64,000 bases of DNA. Origin: Cyclobacterium xiamenense. Its GTDB lineage: Bacteria > Bacteroidota > Bacteroidia > Cytophagales > Cyclobacteriaceae. The stretch's first letter is position 1. The number at the start of each line of letters is the position of its first letter. Shown piece by piece: positions 54,581 through 63,920 of the stretch. Location of the stretch: NCBI RefSeq assembly GCF_009467825.1, contig NZ_WIOK01000005.1, positions 180,865 through 244,864 of the forward strand, read 5' to 3'. The position numbers and the translations under genes are program-made. The notes under the pieces were generated by a model. The model was not told where the DNA came from, did not search any database, and was given only the letters and a program-made list of their open reading frames with translations.

Positions 54581-55141
54581 ATGCCAACGTTAAATGATAA
54601 GTTCGTAGCTATTTTGACCGAAACGGGATTTGAGGAGAGTGAATTGAAAAGCCCTAAGCAGGCATTGGAGGAAGCCGGAGCTACCGTTCATGTGATTTCG
54701 CCAGCAAAGTCTATCAAAGGTTGGAAAGACGGCAACTGGACGGAAGAAGTGAAAATAGACAAGCAACTACAGGATGCCGATCCGGCCGACTACCATGCCT
54801 TGATGATTCCCGGAGGAGTAATCAATCCCGATAAACTGCGGACCAACACGGATGCGATTGACTTTGTTCAGTCCTTTTTTGAAGCAGGCAAGCCGATTGG
54901 CGCCATTTGCCACGGTCCACAGGTGTTGATCGAGACGGGTGCCCTGGAAGGAAGGGAAATGACCTCCTGGCCCTCCATCAAAACCGATCTGATCAATGCC
55001 GGTGTGGCATGGACAGACAGCGAATGTGTTTGTGATTCGGCTCTGGTGACGGCCCGAAAGCCGGACGACCTGCCGACGTTCAATAAAAAATTGATTGAAG
55101 AGATTCGCGAGGGAGTGCACGAAGCGCAGAAGACCGTTTGA
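54581..55141 (+). CDS. DJ-1/PfpI-family protein
   Basis: A 186-residue protein from the ATG of MPTLNDKFVAILTETGFEESE; the frame remains open upstream to 54491, but that part does not resemble the family. The nucleophile elbow AICHGPQ carries Cys110 and His111, with the partner Glu in the GFEESE segment (Glu18 or Glu19), as in PfpI/YhbO-type stress proteins. Family members are annotated as proteases or as glyoxal-damage repair deglycases; the activity is disputed. A terminator follows 29 bases after the stop, so it is a single-gene unit. Confidence 0.92.
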   Translation: MPTLNDKFVAILTETGFEESELKSPKQALEEAGATVHVISPAKSIKGWKDGNWTEEVKIDKQLQDADPADYHALMIPGGVINPDKLRTNTDAIDFVQSFFEAGKPIGAICHGPQVLIETGALEGREMTSWPSIKTDLINAGVAWTDSECVCDSALVTARKPDDLPTFNKKLIEEIREGVHEAQKTV

Positions 55142-55168
55142 TCACAGGTTGAATAAGCAAAATTTAAG

Positions 55169-55205
55169 GCCCTGCTTTGTAAAAAGGCAGGGTTTTTATT
55201 TTTTA
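55169..55205 (+). terminator. Intrinsic terminator after the DJ-1/PfpI gene
   Basis: Arms CCCTGC (55170-55175) and GCAGGG (55187-55192) followed by TTTTTATTTTTT. The remaining 55206-55479 holds no gene on either strand. Confidence 0.85.
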
Positions 55206-55479
55206 GGGCAGGATGAAATAGCGCCTGCTGAAGGCAGACAAGCAATACCCGGAGCGTTGAAAAAAAATACGCATTTGCAAATGAGAAATGATAGCTGATT
55301 TCACCTAGCGCTTGCCATGTGAAACGGTACCATGTCGAAGGCAGGTACAGCCGGTGGCCCCAAAAATTATCCGGGGGACATGCGAGTATCTCCCGACTCA
55401 GGTTTGCTATCGCAGCTTCCGCTGCGGGATAGGCAGGTCCGGTAAATGACAAGTAGGAACGGGGTGAAATGGGGAGGTG

Positions 55480-56076
55480 CTAATTTTTTTTTGCCGTAAG
55501 GGTAATTTCATCAAAATAGATTTTTCCCGAAACCCCTCTTGGTGTTGTTAAATTAACCCGGATGAAATCGACCTCAGCGGGAAAGTTATCTATGGTGACG
55601 AAAATGGGTGTCCAGTCAAAACCACCTTCGACGAAAAAATCGGTGGATGAATTGGTGCCATTTTTATAATATGCTTCGTCCTCCGGCCGGGGTGTAAGCT
55701 GAAAGGTGACCAAGACGGAAGGAGCGTTGGGGTAGGTACGTCGAATATTTTCTCCCTTGACGAATGCTACCAACTCCATGCTACTTCCTGGCGCAGGCAT
55801 CGGACCTGCGTATGTTTGGGACCAGGTTCCCGCGTTAAAATTCAAACTGTCCGGGTTTGCTATGAACAAGGACTGATTTCCAGTCAAAAAAATCTCCTTG
55901 CTTATCCCTATTTCGATTCTTTCGGATTGGCTGGCCATCCAGGGAAAAACCGAATCAGGGTCGGACGATAAATTGGAATTACGCAGCAATTGTGTTCCCG
56001 GCAAAACCTTGTCTTCCACCTCACATGCAAAAAACAGAAACAAGGGAAGCAAATAGAAAAGGTTCCTTAGGGTCAT
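55480..56076 (-). CDS. Lipoprotein of unknown function with a jelly-roll-like fold
   Basis: A 198-residue lipoprotein with signal LFLFFAC (Cys near 18). The mature part is rich in beta strands (LLRNSNLSSDP, KEIFLTGNQSLFIANPDS, FDWTPIFVTIDNFPAEVDFI) and ends GVSGKIYFDEITLTAKKN. The pattern of a residue-spaced W/F core ending in YFDEITL is that of carbohydrate-binding jelly rolls, but no family is assigned. It is divergent from the TIM-barrel gene at 56384, separated by 307 bases that hold both promoters and no other feature I can identify. Confidence 0.7.
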   Translation of the reverse strand: MTLRNLFYLLPLFLFFACEVEDKVLPGTQLLRNSNLSSDPDSVFPWMASQSERIEIGISKEIFLTGNQSLFIANPDSLNFNAGTWSQTYAGPMPAPGSSMELVAFVKGENIRRTYPNAPSVLVTFQLTPRPEDEAYYKNGTNSSTDFFVEGGFDWTPIFVTIDNFPAEVDFIRVNLTTPRGVSGKIYFDEITLTAKKN

Positions 56077-56383
56077 AAAAGCAATTCATTATAGCACCAT
56101 ATACGGTGTATGGTCAGAATGGGTTGTAAGTCCCGGTATGGGTCGCGCCATATTCCTTCTTTTGTGGATAGGGGAAGTACCCGAGAAAGAAATTCATGGC
56201 TATCGCCCGTTAGCCAACAAGGAAATCGTCAAATGAAGGTAGCTTACTTGCCTGGACTCAGGAAGAAGAGGGAATTTCGAAGGGCAAAACCGTAGAAATG
56301 CCTATATTTCATCCTGTTCCCGGATATGCCCGAAACAGCGGCCATCCGTTGTTGGTAGTGAAACCCAAAATAACCCGTTTCCC

Positions 56384-57901
56384 ATGATTGATAGACGCAC
56401 CTTTCTTCAAAAATCGACCCTGGCCTCGGCCGGAATGGGGCTGTTGCCTGCTTTAGCTGCATTGCCCGCCTACGCAAAGCCCGCTGCGGCAACCGATAAA
56501 ATGATCGGTATCCAAATGGGTGGCTATAGTTTCTACGATGAAGGGATGGAAAAGGTATTGGATTTTTTGCAAAATGAGGCGGCAATCAATACCCTGATGA
56601 TCTACAGCCATACCTATTACAGCGCAGACAATAGGCCTGCCCATGTACTGGCAAGCGATCATGGAATCGATCCGGCCGGGCTCACCAACCGAAAGCTTAC
56701 CAAAACCTGGGTTCGACACGACGAGCGTTTCTACAAAAACACAAGCCTACGGCATTTCAGTCCGGATAGCAGCTACCTGTACGCGGATAAGGATATTTTC
56801 AGGGAGATTGTTCCGTTTGCGAGGCAGCGAAACATGAAAGTGCTTATTCGATTGATGGAATTATCCGCAGACAAGGGGATGCAATACATCCATAACTTTG
56901 AACGTGTCCTGACGCAGGATATTTATGGAAATCCGGGTAGCGGACCCTGTTGGAACAACCCGGACTATAGAAATTGGGTGTATGCGACAGTGGAAGACCT
57001 GTTTCACAATTACGATTTAGACGGGATGCAGTACGGGGCGGAACGCACGGGAGCCCTTTCCCGGCTGTTGTTTCAGGGTTCCGTGCCGGATTGTTTTTGC
57101 GAACATTGTCGCAAGCGAAATGAAGGAAAGGGCATCGATTTTTTCCGGGCCAAAGAAGGATTCACGCAACTCTATCAATTCATTAAAAAGGTTGAAGCCG
57201 GGACGCATGCAGCGGCCGACTCGGTTATGGTAAACGTGCTCAGGTACCTTCAGGAGTACCCGGAGGTTCTAGCCTGGAATTTCCAATGGTTTAGGGCGGA
57301 TGAAGAAATCCAACAGGAAGTATACACCCGAATAAAAACGATAAAGCCCGATGCGATTGTTGGAAGGCATGTGGATCATCAGCGTTCTACCTGGGATATT
57401 TTCTACCGCTCGGCCATTACCTATGGGGAGATGGCCACGCACGCCGATTTCATCAAACCGATTTTATACCACGATATTTTGGGTCCCCGCTTGCGCTGGT
57501 GGGTATTGGAACGCATGAAGGATAGGGTCTTGAAAGACCTATCCCTGGAGCAATCCCTGGATTTGTTTTATGCCTGGATGAGTTTCGGTAAAGAGGCACA
57601 AGTACCCCTGAATGAGTTGGAACCAAAGGGAATGGGGCCGGAATACGTGTACAACGAAACCAAGCGCTGTGTAGCCAGTGTGGACGGAAAATCCAAGGTG
57701 ATTGCGGGTATCGGAATCGACGTGCCCTGGCACGCGCCCGAAGGCCTGGTGGCCTATCCAAGTGATGCCAAAAGGTTGCAGGAATCGGTCTTTCGGGCCA
57801 TGGAAGCAGGTGCCGATGGATTACTGGCCTCCCGGGAATACGACGAGATACGGCATTCCAGCTTGCGGGCTTTTGGAGAGGCAGTAAGAAAGGTGCAGTA
57901 A
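56384..57901 (+). CDS. Tat-exported TIM-barrel protein, glycoside hydrolase-like
   Basis: A 505-residue protein with a twin-arginine signal (MIDRRTFLQKSTLASAGMGL). A barrel-like domain follows (VLDFLQNEAAINTLMIYSHT, NMKVLIRLMEL, LDGMQYGAERTGA), with a paired-cysteine motif PDCFCEHCRKR of a kind seen in GH42-related and hypothetical glycosyl hydrolase families. The strand GRHVDHQRSTWDIFYRSAIT and the end GVDVPWHAPEGLV-like segment fit a carbohydrate-active barrel. Catalytic acids could not be assigned. A dead sulfatase follows directly, suggesting a decaying glycan locus. Confidence 0.65.
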   Translation: MIDRRTFLQKSTLASAGMGLLPALAALPAYAKPAAATDKMIGIQMGGYSFYDEGMEKVLDFLQNEAAINTLMIYSHTYYSADNRPAHVLASDHGIDPAGLTNRKLTKTWVRHDERFYKNTSLRHFSPDSSYLYADKDIFREIVPFARQRNMKVLIRLMELSADKGMQYIHNFERVLTQDIYGNPGSGPCWNNPDYRNWVYATVEDLFHNYDLDGMQYGAERTGALSRLLFQGSVPDCFCEHCRKRNEGKGIDFFRAKEGFTQLYQFIKKVEAGTHAAADSVMVNVLRYLQEYPEVLAWNFQWFRADEEIQQEVYTRIKTIKPDAIVGRHVDHQRSTWDIFYRSAITYGEMATHADFIKPILYHDILGPRLRWWVLERMKDRVLKDLSLEQSLDLFYAWMSFGKEAQVPLNELEPKGMGPEYVYNETKRCVASVDGKSKVIAGIGIDVPWHAPEGLVAYPSDAKRLQESVFRAMEAGADGLLASREYDEIRHSSLRAFGEAVRKVQ

Positions 57902-57959
57902 GTTGAATTTCTATGCGGCGGATTCGTTCGAAGGGTATGCTCCAGCAAGTAGCGCGCCC

Positions 57960-58385
57960 GGCGGATTGCCCATTTGTGCCCCCAGCGGAGCGGTGTTGCT
58001 GACCGACAAACACAGTTTTGTGAATGGCAAAATAGTTAATGTGTTGGCTTTCAACTGGCAGCAGGACAACTTCCCCGAGTTGCTGCAAGCCAATGGTTAC
58101 CAGACCGACATGATCGGAAAGATCCATATGGATGAGATTTCCCAAGGCTTTGATTTTTTCCTGGTGCTGCCCGAGCAGGGATAGTATTATAAGCCCGACT
58201 TTCTGATAGAAGGGAGAGGGTAAGAAACGAAGGGTATGTGACCGATAGCATCACAGATACCCCTCTGGACTGGATGAATCCGGGCTGACGGAAAAAGCCA
58301 TTGTGGTATATACCTCCGATCAGGTTTTTTACCTGGGGTGCGGGTTTGACAAGCGCTTTATGTATGAAAAATTCACGCGATACTG
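57960..58385 (+). pseudogene. Sulfatase remnant, active-site Arg lost
   Basis: The frame reads ICAPSGAVLLTDKHSFVNGK, then NYGYQ-like QANGYQTDMIGKIHMDEIS and FFLVLPEQG before a stop at 58182. Further on, another frame gives VVYTSDQVFYLGC and FDKRFMYEK. These match the sulfatase at 29353-30984 ([46 protein letters not shown]). The signature is C-A-P-S-G, the Arg codon being changed, the 5' part is missing, the middle is deleted and several frameshifts are present. Confidence 0.85.
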
Positions 58386-58474
58386 TTAGCTAAACGACAT
58401 TGAATCGTATTAGTAAATCCTGTTCATTCCTTGCTGAGGTTTTAGCCACAAGCCACTATTTTGGCCAAAACATC

Positions 58475-59122
58475 TTATTTGATTTCCGCAAAAAATGCTT
58501 CCAGGTCCAGTTCAAATCCCGTTACGGCAGAAGACCTTGCCCGATCCCCGGAAGGCATCAGGCGGGAACTGTGGTACTTGCCTTGAATCAGGGTGTAAAT
58601 TAAAAGTGTCTGTCCGGCTGCATCCATCAGCCAATATTCCTTTACCCCGGATTCCTCATACACCTCGTATTTATGTTGGAGTTCAAGCTGCTTGTTGCCT
58701 GGGGAGAGTACCTCCACCACCAGGTCAGGTGCACCGATGCAGCCTCTGTCGTCCAATTTGTCTAGGTCACAGACCACGCAGATATCCGGTTGTACGACCG
58801 TAAATATTTTATCGTCTTTTTTGGATTGGACAGGAAGCCGCACATCAAATGGGGCAATATAGGCCTGGCAGGTTTTGCCTTTCAGGAACATGTTGAGTTC
58901 TGTATGAAGGTCTCCCGTTAGTCGTTGATGAATTCGGTTTGGAGCTGAAGCAGCCTTTTTGAATACGTTGCCTTTGATCAGTTCGACCATCTCCTCTAGG
59001 TCCCAGGACAGGTAATCCGCATAGGTATACCCCCCATAGCTTACGTCGGGTTCTTTTACATAAGGTTTGGCCTTTTCTTTTTCCATACCTGAATATAACA
59101 AATTGGAAGCAATTTTTTCCAT
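58475..59122 (-). CDS. Uma2-family (DUF820) putative endonuclease, distant copy
   Basis: A 215-residue Uma2 protein, or 203 residues if the internal ATG of MEKEKAKPYV at 59086 is the start. It shares YADYLSWDLEEMVELIKGNV, VVQPDICVVCDLDKLDDRG, GAPDLVVEVLSPGN and GVKEYWLMD with the three copies at 35-40 kb, but differs throughout, so it is an older paralogue. The conserved acidic and Lys residues are kept. It faces the sulfatase remnant. Confidence 0.85.
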   Translation of the reverse strand: MEKIASNLLYSGMEKEKAKPYVKEPDVSYGGYTYADYLSWDLEEMVELIKGNVFKKAASAPNRIHQRLTGDLHTELNMFLKGKTCQAYIAPFDVRLPVQSKKDDKIFTVVQPDICVVCDLDKLDDRGCIGAPDLVVEVLSPGNKQLELQHKYEVYEESGVKEYWLMDAAGQTLLIYTLIQGKYHSSRLMPSGDRARSSAVTGFELDLEAFFAEIK

Positions 59123-59434
59123 GGATCAAAAAAATCCCGCTTGCATTTGCTGGTCTAAATGTTTTAAATAATTATGTGTATTTTTAATTTCCCCAATCGG
59201 ATGGTCGATCACCCGTCCAGGAATTGTATGAAATCTGTTCTAATGAGGGAAAGCAGGTAAAGCATGCAAGCTGTATTCTCCTTATTGGAGATTACATTCT
59301 GTTTTACTGGCTTCGATTGAGTTTAAGTAAGGGCCATTCCAAGTCCTTTTTATTTACGGAGAAGATTTCCCTGTTTTTACTGTGGGGAAAAAAGTGGGAA
59401 AGAAACTTTAGTTATAAGGAAGATTTGAAATGAT
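59123..59434. other. Intergenic region, nothing certain
   Basis: A divergent promoter region of 312 bases. A 69-codon frame at 59224-59433 has no family and poor codon structure, and is not annotated as a gene. Confidence 0.4.
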
Positions 59435-60931
59435 ATGAAGCTGTGTTTAGTTTTATTTACGGGTTTGCTTACCGTGGCTCTTTACTCCGTTGTTTCCAAT
59501 GAAGACAAGAAAAAGGATGAGCTAGTGGAAATAGTGAAGGCATATGCGGATGAAATGATAAAAAATGGTCGGGATAGCTACGGGAATACGCATTCGCCGC
59601 TCTTTGCCGCCGCGCTCGATAGGGCAACTATGCGATTGGGAACAACAGAAAGCTTTGGTGAAATTTTGGGAGTACGGGAAAGTGACAGGTCACTGGGAGG
59701 TGCCAATCCTCAGGAGGACCGATCCTTGTATGCCATCCTTTACCAGCTGACTGCTATTACTGCTGACGAAAAATATGCCCGAGAAGCAGATAAATCCCTG
59801 AAATTTTTCTTTGATCACTGCCAAAGCCCTGAGACCGGATTAATGGCCTGGGGAGAGCACCTGTATTGGGATTTTCACCAAGAAGCAGTTGGAGGAACAG
59901 ACATGCATGAGATCAACGGGGAATGGCCATTCTGGGATCAATGTTATCGTTTGGCTCCGGATGCCAGTTGGCGTTTTGCCTTGGGTTTATGGGACAATCA
60001 AATCGACAGCAAGGAGACCGGCGATTATTCCAGGCATGCACGTTGGTCGCGTCGTGAAACCTATCAGGGATTTGAATTCCCCCGATATGCCGGGCAAATG
60101 ATTTCAACCTGGGCAGATGCTTATGTGCGGGAGGAGAACAAAGAAAAAATAAGAAGAGGTGACTTGATTCATGCGATTTCAACTGTAGTCGGTCGCATGG
60201 AGGACAATAGTAAAATAGCCGAATCCGGTTACCTGATTGCTGGAAGAGCGGAACAAGGTGATCATATAAACGTCGTATGGTTGAGCAGTAATCTGGAGAT
60301 GGCAAGATGTCTATGGGATGCTGCAAAACAAATCAAACCTTTTGATAAAGAACTTGCCATGCGAATGGAAGAATTGGCCATTCAACAAGATTTGGATTTT
60401 CATAGAACAGCACACCTTATCTCAGAGGGTGGAGGTTTTACGGTTACCCTGCATGCCAAAACCGGTGAACCCAGGCATCGTTCCATGAATATTCCCTACA
60501 CAGCAATTTGGGCTACGGGTTACGGGTATTCCACCCATGCCGATCTGGGTGTTTTATTGTTTGCCAGGTATTTGCAATTGAAAGAAACTCATCCGCAACT
60601 GGCAGATAAATACAAAACACTAATAGTTGCTGCAGCAGAACAGTATCTTTCGGCAAGTCCTGATGAAAATGAACTGCAAAAACCCGAGGCCTTTGCCAAA
60701 GTGGTGGAACACATGATCAATACTTATCAATTGACAGGAGAAGCAAAGTATCTCAGGCGGGCGGAATACTTCGCCTGGTTGGGAATTGATTTATTTCTTG
60801 CTGGTGGAAATCCCCTGCCAATGGCCACCAATCAACACGATCATTATGAAGCCATCACCGGAGGGCCAGATTTTATATATGCCCTTTTGCATCTATACCA
60901 ACAGTACAATCTCTCTCAATCTGATGCCTGA
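59435..60931 (+). CDS. Exported helical-toroid protein, probable glycan-active enzyme
   Basis: A 498-residue protein with an N-terminal signal (LVLFTGLLTVALYSVVS). The remainder is alpha-helical with aromatic and acidic residues as in six-hairpin enzymes: DRSLYAILYQLTAITADEKY, GLMAWGEHLYWDFHQEAVGG, AGRAEQGDHINVVWLSSN and YTAIWATGYGYSTHADLG. It may be a lyase or an unsaturated-glycan hydrolase; no family was fixed. Its last residues (NLSQSDA) and the stop codon fall in a dispersed repeat (60927-60943), so the natural C-terminus may have been altered. Confidence 0.6.
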   Translation: MKLCLVLFTGLLTVALYSVVSNEDKKKDELVEIVKAYADEMIKNGRDSYGNTHSPLFAAALDRATMRLGTTESFGEILGVRESDRSLGGANPQEDRSLYAILYQLTAITADEKYAREADKSLKFFFDHCQSPETGLMAWGEHLYWDFHQEAVGGTDMHEINGEWPFWDQCYRLAPDASWRFALGLWDNQIDSKETGDYSRHARWSRRETYQGFEFPRYAGQMISTWADAYVREENKEKIRRGDLIHAISTVVGRMEDNSKIAESGYLIAGRAEQGDHINVVWLSSNLEMARCLWDAAKQIKPFDKELAMRMEELAIQQDLDFHRTAHLISEGGGFTVTLHAKTGEPRHRSMNIPYTAIWATGYGYSTHADLGVLLFARYLQLKETHPQLADKYKTLIVAAAEQYLSASPDENELQKPEAFAKVVEHMINTYQLTGEAKYLRRAEYFAWLGIDLFLAGGNPLPMATNQHDHYEAITGGPDFIYALLHLYQQYNLSQSDA

Positions 60932-60943
60932 GCTTGTCGAAGG
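60927..60943. repeat. Dispersed short repeat (CCTGAGCTTGTCGAAGG)
   Basis: This 17-base sequence occurs widely as an intergenic repeat in bacteria. It overlaps the stop of the preceding gene. Short TCAATCTC direct repeats (60908-61010) follow it. Confidence 0.55.
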
Positions 60944-61030
60944 CCACTCTCCTTCAATCTCTCCTCAATCTGAATCAATCTCTTTCACCTTTTCTCCTTC
61001 AATCTTTCTGTTAACACCGCAGCAGCACAT

Positions 61031-62137
61031 TTATGCCGGCCAGGGTGCTTTATCCGAAATCAGTTTTTTCGCTACCAACTCCTCCCAAAATGCCTGTGGA
61101 ATTTTTACTTGCATGGCTGCTACATTGGCCTTCGCCTGATCCGGGTAGCGGGTCCCAGGAATGACTGCAGAGACCACAGAAGGGGCAGCAGAAAATTGCA
61201 AGGCAGCGGAGATCAGGTCAATCCCATTTCGTTTGGCGATTTCTGTCATTTGTCGCCGCTTTTCCTTAAATCCCTCCGGCATTTCTCCCCAATAGTTGTA
61301 CCGGTCTATGCCTGCCAGGAAGCCGGCATTCAGGGGGGCACCCACCACAATGTCCACGCCTTTTTCGGCACAAGCGGGGAACAAACGCTCCAGGGCATCT
61401 TCATGGTACATGAGTGAGTATTGGGTCGCAGAAAGGCAAACATCCGGATCGGCCACTTTGAGGGTCTCCAGTATGGGTTCGATGCGGTTTACACCAAGCC
61501 CCCAGCCTTTGATCAATCCTTCTTCCCGCATTTTCGTCAGTTCGGGCATGGCACCTTTGGCCGCCACCTTAAAGTAGTCCATCCAGTTGTCCTTCATGTC
61601 TCCATTATCAGGGGAGAGGTCATGGATAAAGACGATGTCAATGCTGCTAATGCCCAGCCGCTGCAGACTGTCTTCTACGGACCTGCGGACTCCCGCAGCG
61701 CTGTAATCGTATTCGTAGTCAAAGGGGGAAGCTTCTTTCCAGGAGTTGTTTCCGGGTGCCTGCCTTGCGGCTTTTAATAGCCTGCCTACTTTGGTGGCCA
61801 GTATATAATCTTCTCGTTTTTGATTGTGGAGAAAGCGACCAAAGCGCCGTTCGCTTAAACCCAATCCGTACCAGGGGGACGTATCAAAAAACCGCACTCC
61901 GGCCTCCCAGGCACCTTCCAGCGCCAATTGGGCCTGTTCATCTGTGGTAGGTCTGAAACCATTGCCTATGGCCACGCCCCCCAGGCCAAAGTTGGCCGGA
62001 AGGGTGACCTTATCAAATTTTGCTTTCGAAGTCATAGCTGCTGTCGTGTTAAAATGGTATCCGGGCAAGATGGAAGCCATACCGGTGATTGCTCCCAATT
62101 GCAGGGATTTATGGATAAAATTTCTTCTGCTGCTCAT
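61031..62137 (-). CDS. Aldo/keto reductase with Tat signal (aldose dehydrogenase-like)
   Basis: A 368-residue enzyme from the ATG of MSSRRNFIHKSLQLG, whose twin-arginine signal would be buried by an upstream start at 62161. The AKR catalytic set is present: Asp85 and Tyr90 (FFDTSPWYG), Lys116 (ILATKVGR) and the His of FIHDL. The region GLGLSERRFGRFLH and the general layout resemble D-threo-aldose 1-dehydrogenase/L-fucose dehydrogenase and pyridoxal dehydrogenase. It could oxidise a deoxysugar to a lactone. Export of this normally cytosolic type, if real, is noteworthy. Confidence 0.85.
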   Translation of the reverse strand: MSSRRNFIHKSLQLGAITGMASILPGYHFNTTAAMTSKAKFDKVTLPANFGLGGVAIGNGFRPTTDEQAQLALEGAWEAGVRFFDTSPWYGLGLSERRFGRFLHNQKREDYILATKVGRLLKAARQAPGNNSWKEASPFDYEYDYSAAGVRRSVEDSLQRLGISSIDIVFIHDLSPDNGDMKDNWMDYFKVAAKGAMPELTKMREEGLIKGWGLGVNRIEPILETLKVADPDVCLSATQYSLMYHEDALERLFPACAEKGVDIVVGAPLNAGFLAGIDRYNYWGEMPEGFKEKRRQMTEIAKRNGIDLISAALQFSAAPSVVSAVIPGTRYPDQAKANVAAMQVKIPQAFWEELVAKKLISDKAPWPA

Positions 62138-62161
62138 AAGGTAGGGTATAAAGTTCGGCAA

Positions 62162-62571
62162 TCCGCCGGAATTTTGGATCAGTGGATCCTATTTGAACCC
62201 GATACCGGTAGATTAAATCGATTTATTTCAGTTTTTTACAGAAATCCGACTACATTCTATAGTAATTATCAACTTAAAATTACTTGATTTTTGGTTGAAG
62301 GGCAACCTTAATCCATCCAAATGCCCGTCTATTCACGTTGCTTCCTGTTTGGTAATCGTTTTCGTTGGGTGGTTATTGGATACGATGATTAGGGAGATGG
62401 ATAAAAACAGGGTTTATTTTTAAGTAGGGGGAAAACCTTCTGGTAGGCAAAAGCTTTTGTCCAAAAAGCAGCTAATTCTTTTTATATTCACCGATTAATC
62501 CCGGGTCATTTTCAGTCCTGGCAGGTTTTTAAAACCTTCCAGGGCTTTCAAGCCATGCAAATCAATAGAAA
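62162..62571. other. Divergent intergenic region
   Basis: The 410 bases between the aldo/keto reductase and the FAD oxidoreductase hold no gene. The main element is a palindromic repeat at 62517-62543. Confidence 0.5.
62517..62543. repeat. Palindromic repeat upstream of the FAD oxidoreductase
   Basis: Arms CCTGGCAGGTTTT and AAAACCTTCCAGG with one mismatch. Elements of the CCTGGAAGGTTTT type are among the commonest dispersed palindromes of Bacteroidota. It lies 29 bases before the ATG of the next gene. Confidence 0.65.
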
Positions 62572-63920
62572 ATGAAAAGAAGAGAAATGTTAGCCAGAAT
62601 GGGAGCGATATCCGTTGGACTGACCGCCCCCCAACTTTCCAAAGGCGAGGTTCTGGCAGCACCCTATACCATCAAAAAGCTGAAAATTGAAACCGATATT
62701 TTGATTGTCGGAGGGGGTACAGCTGGCGTAATTGCCGCCATTCAGGCGGGTAGGGCCGGAGCCAAAACCACCCTGATTGAAAGTGGCAGCCAATTGGGAG
62801 GAACCACCACTACCGGAGGGGTATCCTTTCCCGGAATTTTTCATGCCTGGGGAAAGCAGATCATCGGCGGCATTGGCTGGGAACTGCTCATGGAGGCGGT
62901 AAATTTGAACGACGACATACTGCCCAATTTCTCCATCGTGCCCAACAATACCACGATCCGCCATTGGAGGCATCAGGTAACCGTGAACGGGGCGCTGTAT
63001 GCGCTGCTTGCGGAGGAAAAATGCATCGAAGCGGGGGTGGATATTCACTTTTATGAAACGCCTACCGAAATTACCTTTAATGGTGGCAAATGGACCGTAA
63101 AAACCGTTGGCAAAGGAATTACCCACGAAATTATTTGCGATCAGATCATCGACTGTTCGGGGAATGCCGCCGCCGCATCTATTGCAGGCTTTCCCCTTTT
63201 GCGCGAAGCAGATACCCAACCGGGATCTTTTATCTTTCGGATTGGAGGCTATGATTTTGATTCCCTGGACCTGTCCAAAATCCCCAAAGAATACCACGGC
63301 CGACTCCGACAAAACATGTTGATCAATGATGAGGTAAAGGTGGAATCCTCGGTCAATAATTTTCCCCCGACACCGCCTTACAATTACGTCTACGTGCATG
63401 GGGCCGACTCGTCCACGGCAGCGTTGCACACCCAGGCAAACCTGAAGGGTAGAGCAGAGCTACTGAAACTGATCCGTACCCTGCGTACTTTTCCCGGATG
63501 CGAAAAATTAAAATTACTGGATGCCCAACCGGAAACGGCCGTTCGGGAAACCTACCGAATCGACGGACTTTACAAAATCAGCCATGAAGACTATGTTTCT
63601 GGAAAAGTATTCCCCGATTCCTTGTCTTACTCGTTTTACCCAATAGATTTACACCGAAACGGGGAATCCATTTACCAGGAGTTTCTGAAAGAGGATGTGG
63701 TAGCTACCATACCCCTGCGGTCGTTGATTCCCAAAAGCAGCCGCAATTTCCTGGTAGCCGGGCGTTGCCTGAGTAGCGACCGGCTGGCAAATTCCGCATT
63801 GCGGGTGCAGGCTTCCTGCATGGGTATGGGCCAGGCGGCGGCAGCGGCGGCTGTTTTGGCCATCAAATACCAGGTTACACCGGCTGAAGTCCCCCTGGAT
63901 GGGTACCAGGCTGCTTTTTT
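62572..63920 (+). CDS. FAD-dependent oxidoreductase, 3' end cut by an IS element
   Basis: Starts MKRREMLARMGAISVGL, a possible twin-arginine signal. The Rossmann motif DILIVGGGTAGVIAAIQAGR binds FAD, and later IDCSGNAAAASIAGFP and LIPKSSRNFLVAGRCLSSD with MGMGQAAAAAAVLA are typical of the FAD_oxidored (PF12831) family. About 450 residues are present; relatives run slightly further, so only the last residues seem lost. The frame has no stop before the window ends: it passes through KYQVTPAEVPLDGYQAAFF and continues in frame through the left end of the IS3-type element into its transposase start. It may oxidise a glycan-derived sugar. Confidence 0.85.

Noticed and set aside
59224..59433. 69-codon plus-strand frame before the helical-toroid gene
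   Set aside because: No start context, no family and an unusual composition; it probably is 5' untranslated sequence.
60905..61012. TCAATCTC repeats as a regulatory array
   Set aside because: Only a few irregular copies occur after a common dispersed repeat at the end of a gene; slippage is a sufficient explanation.
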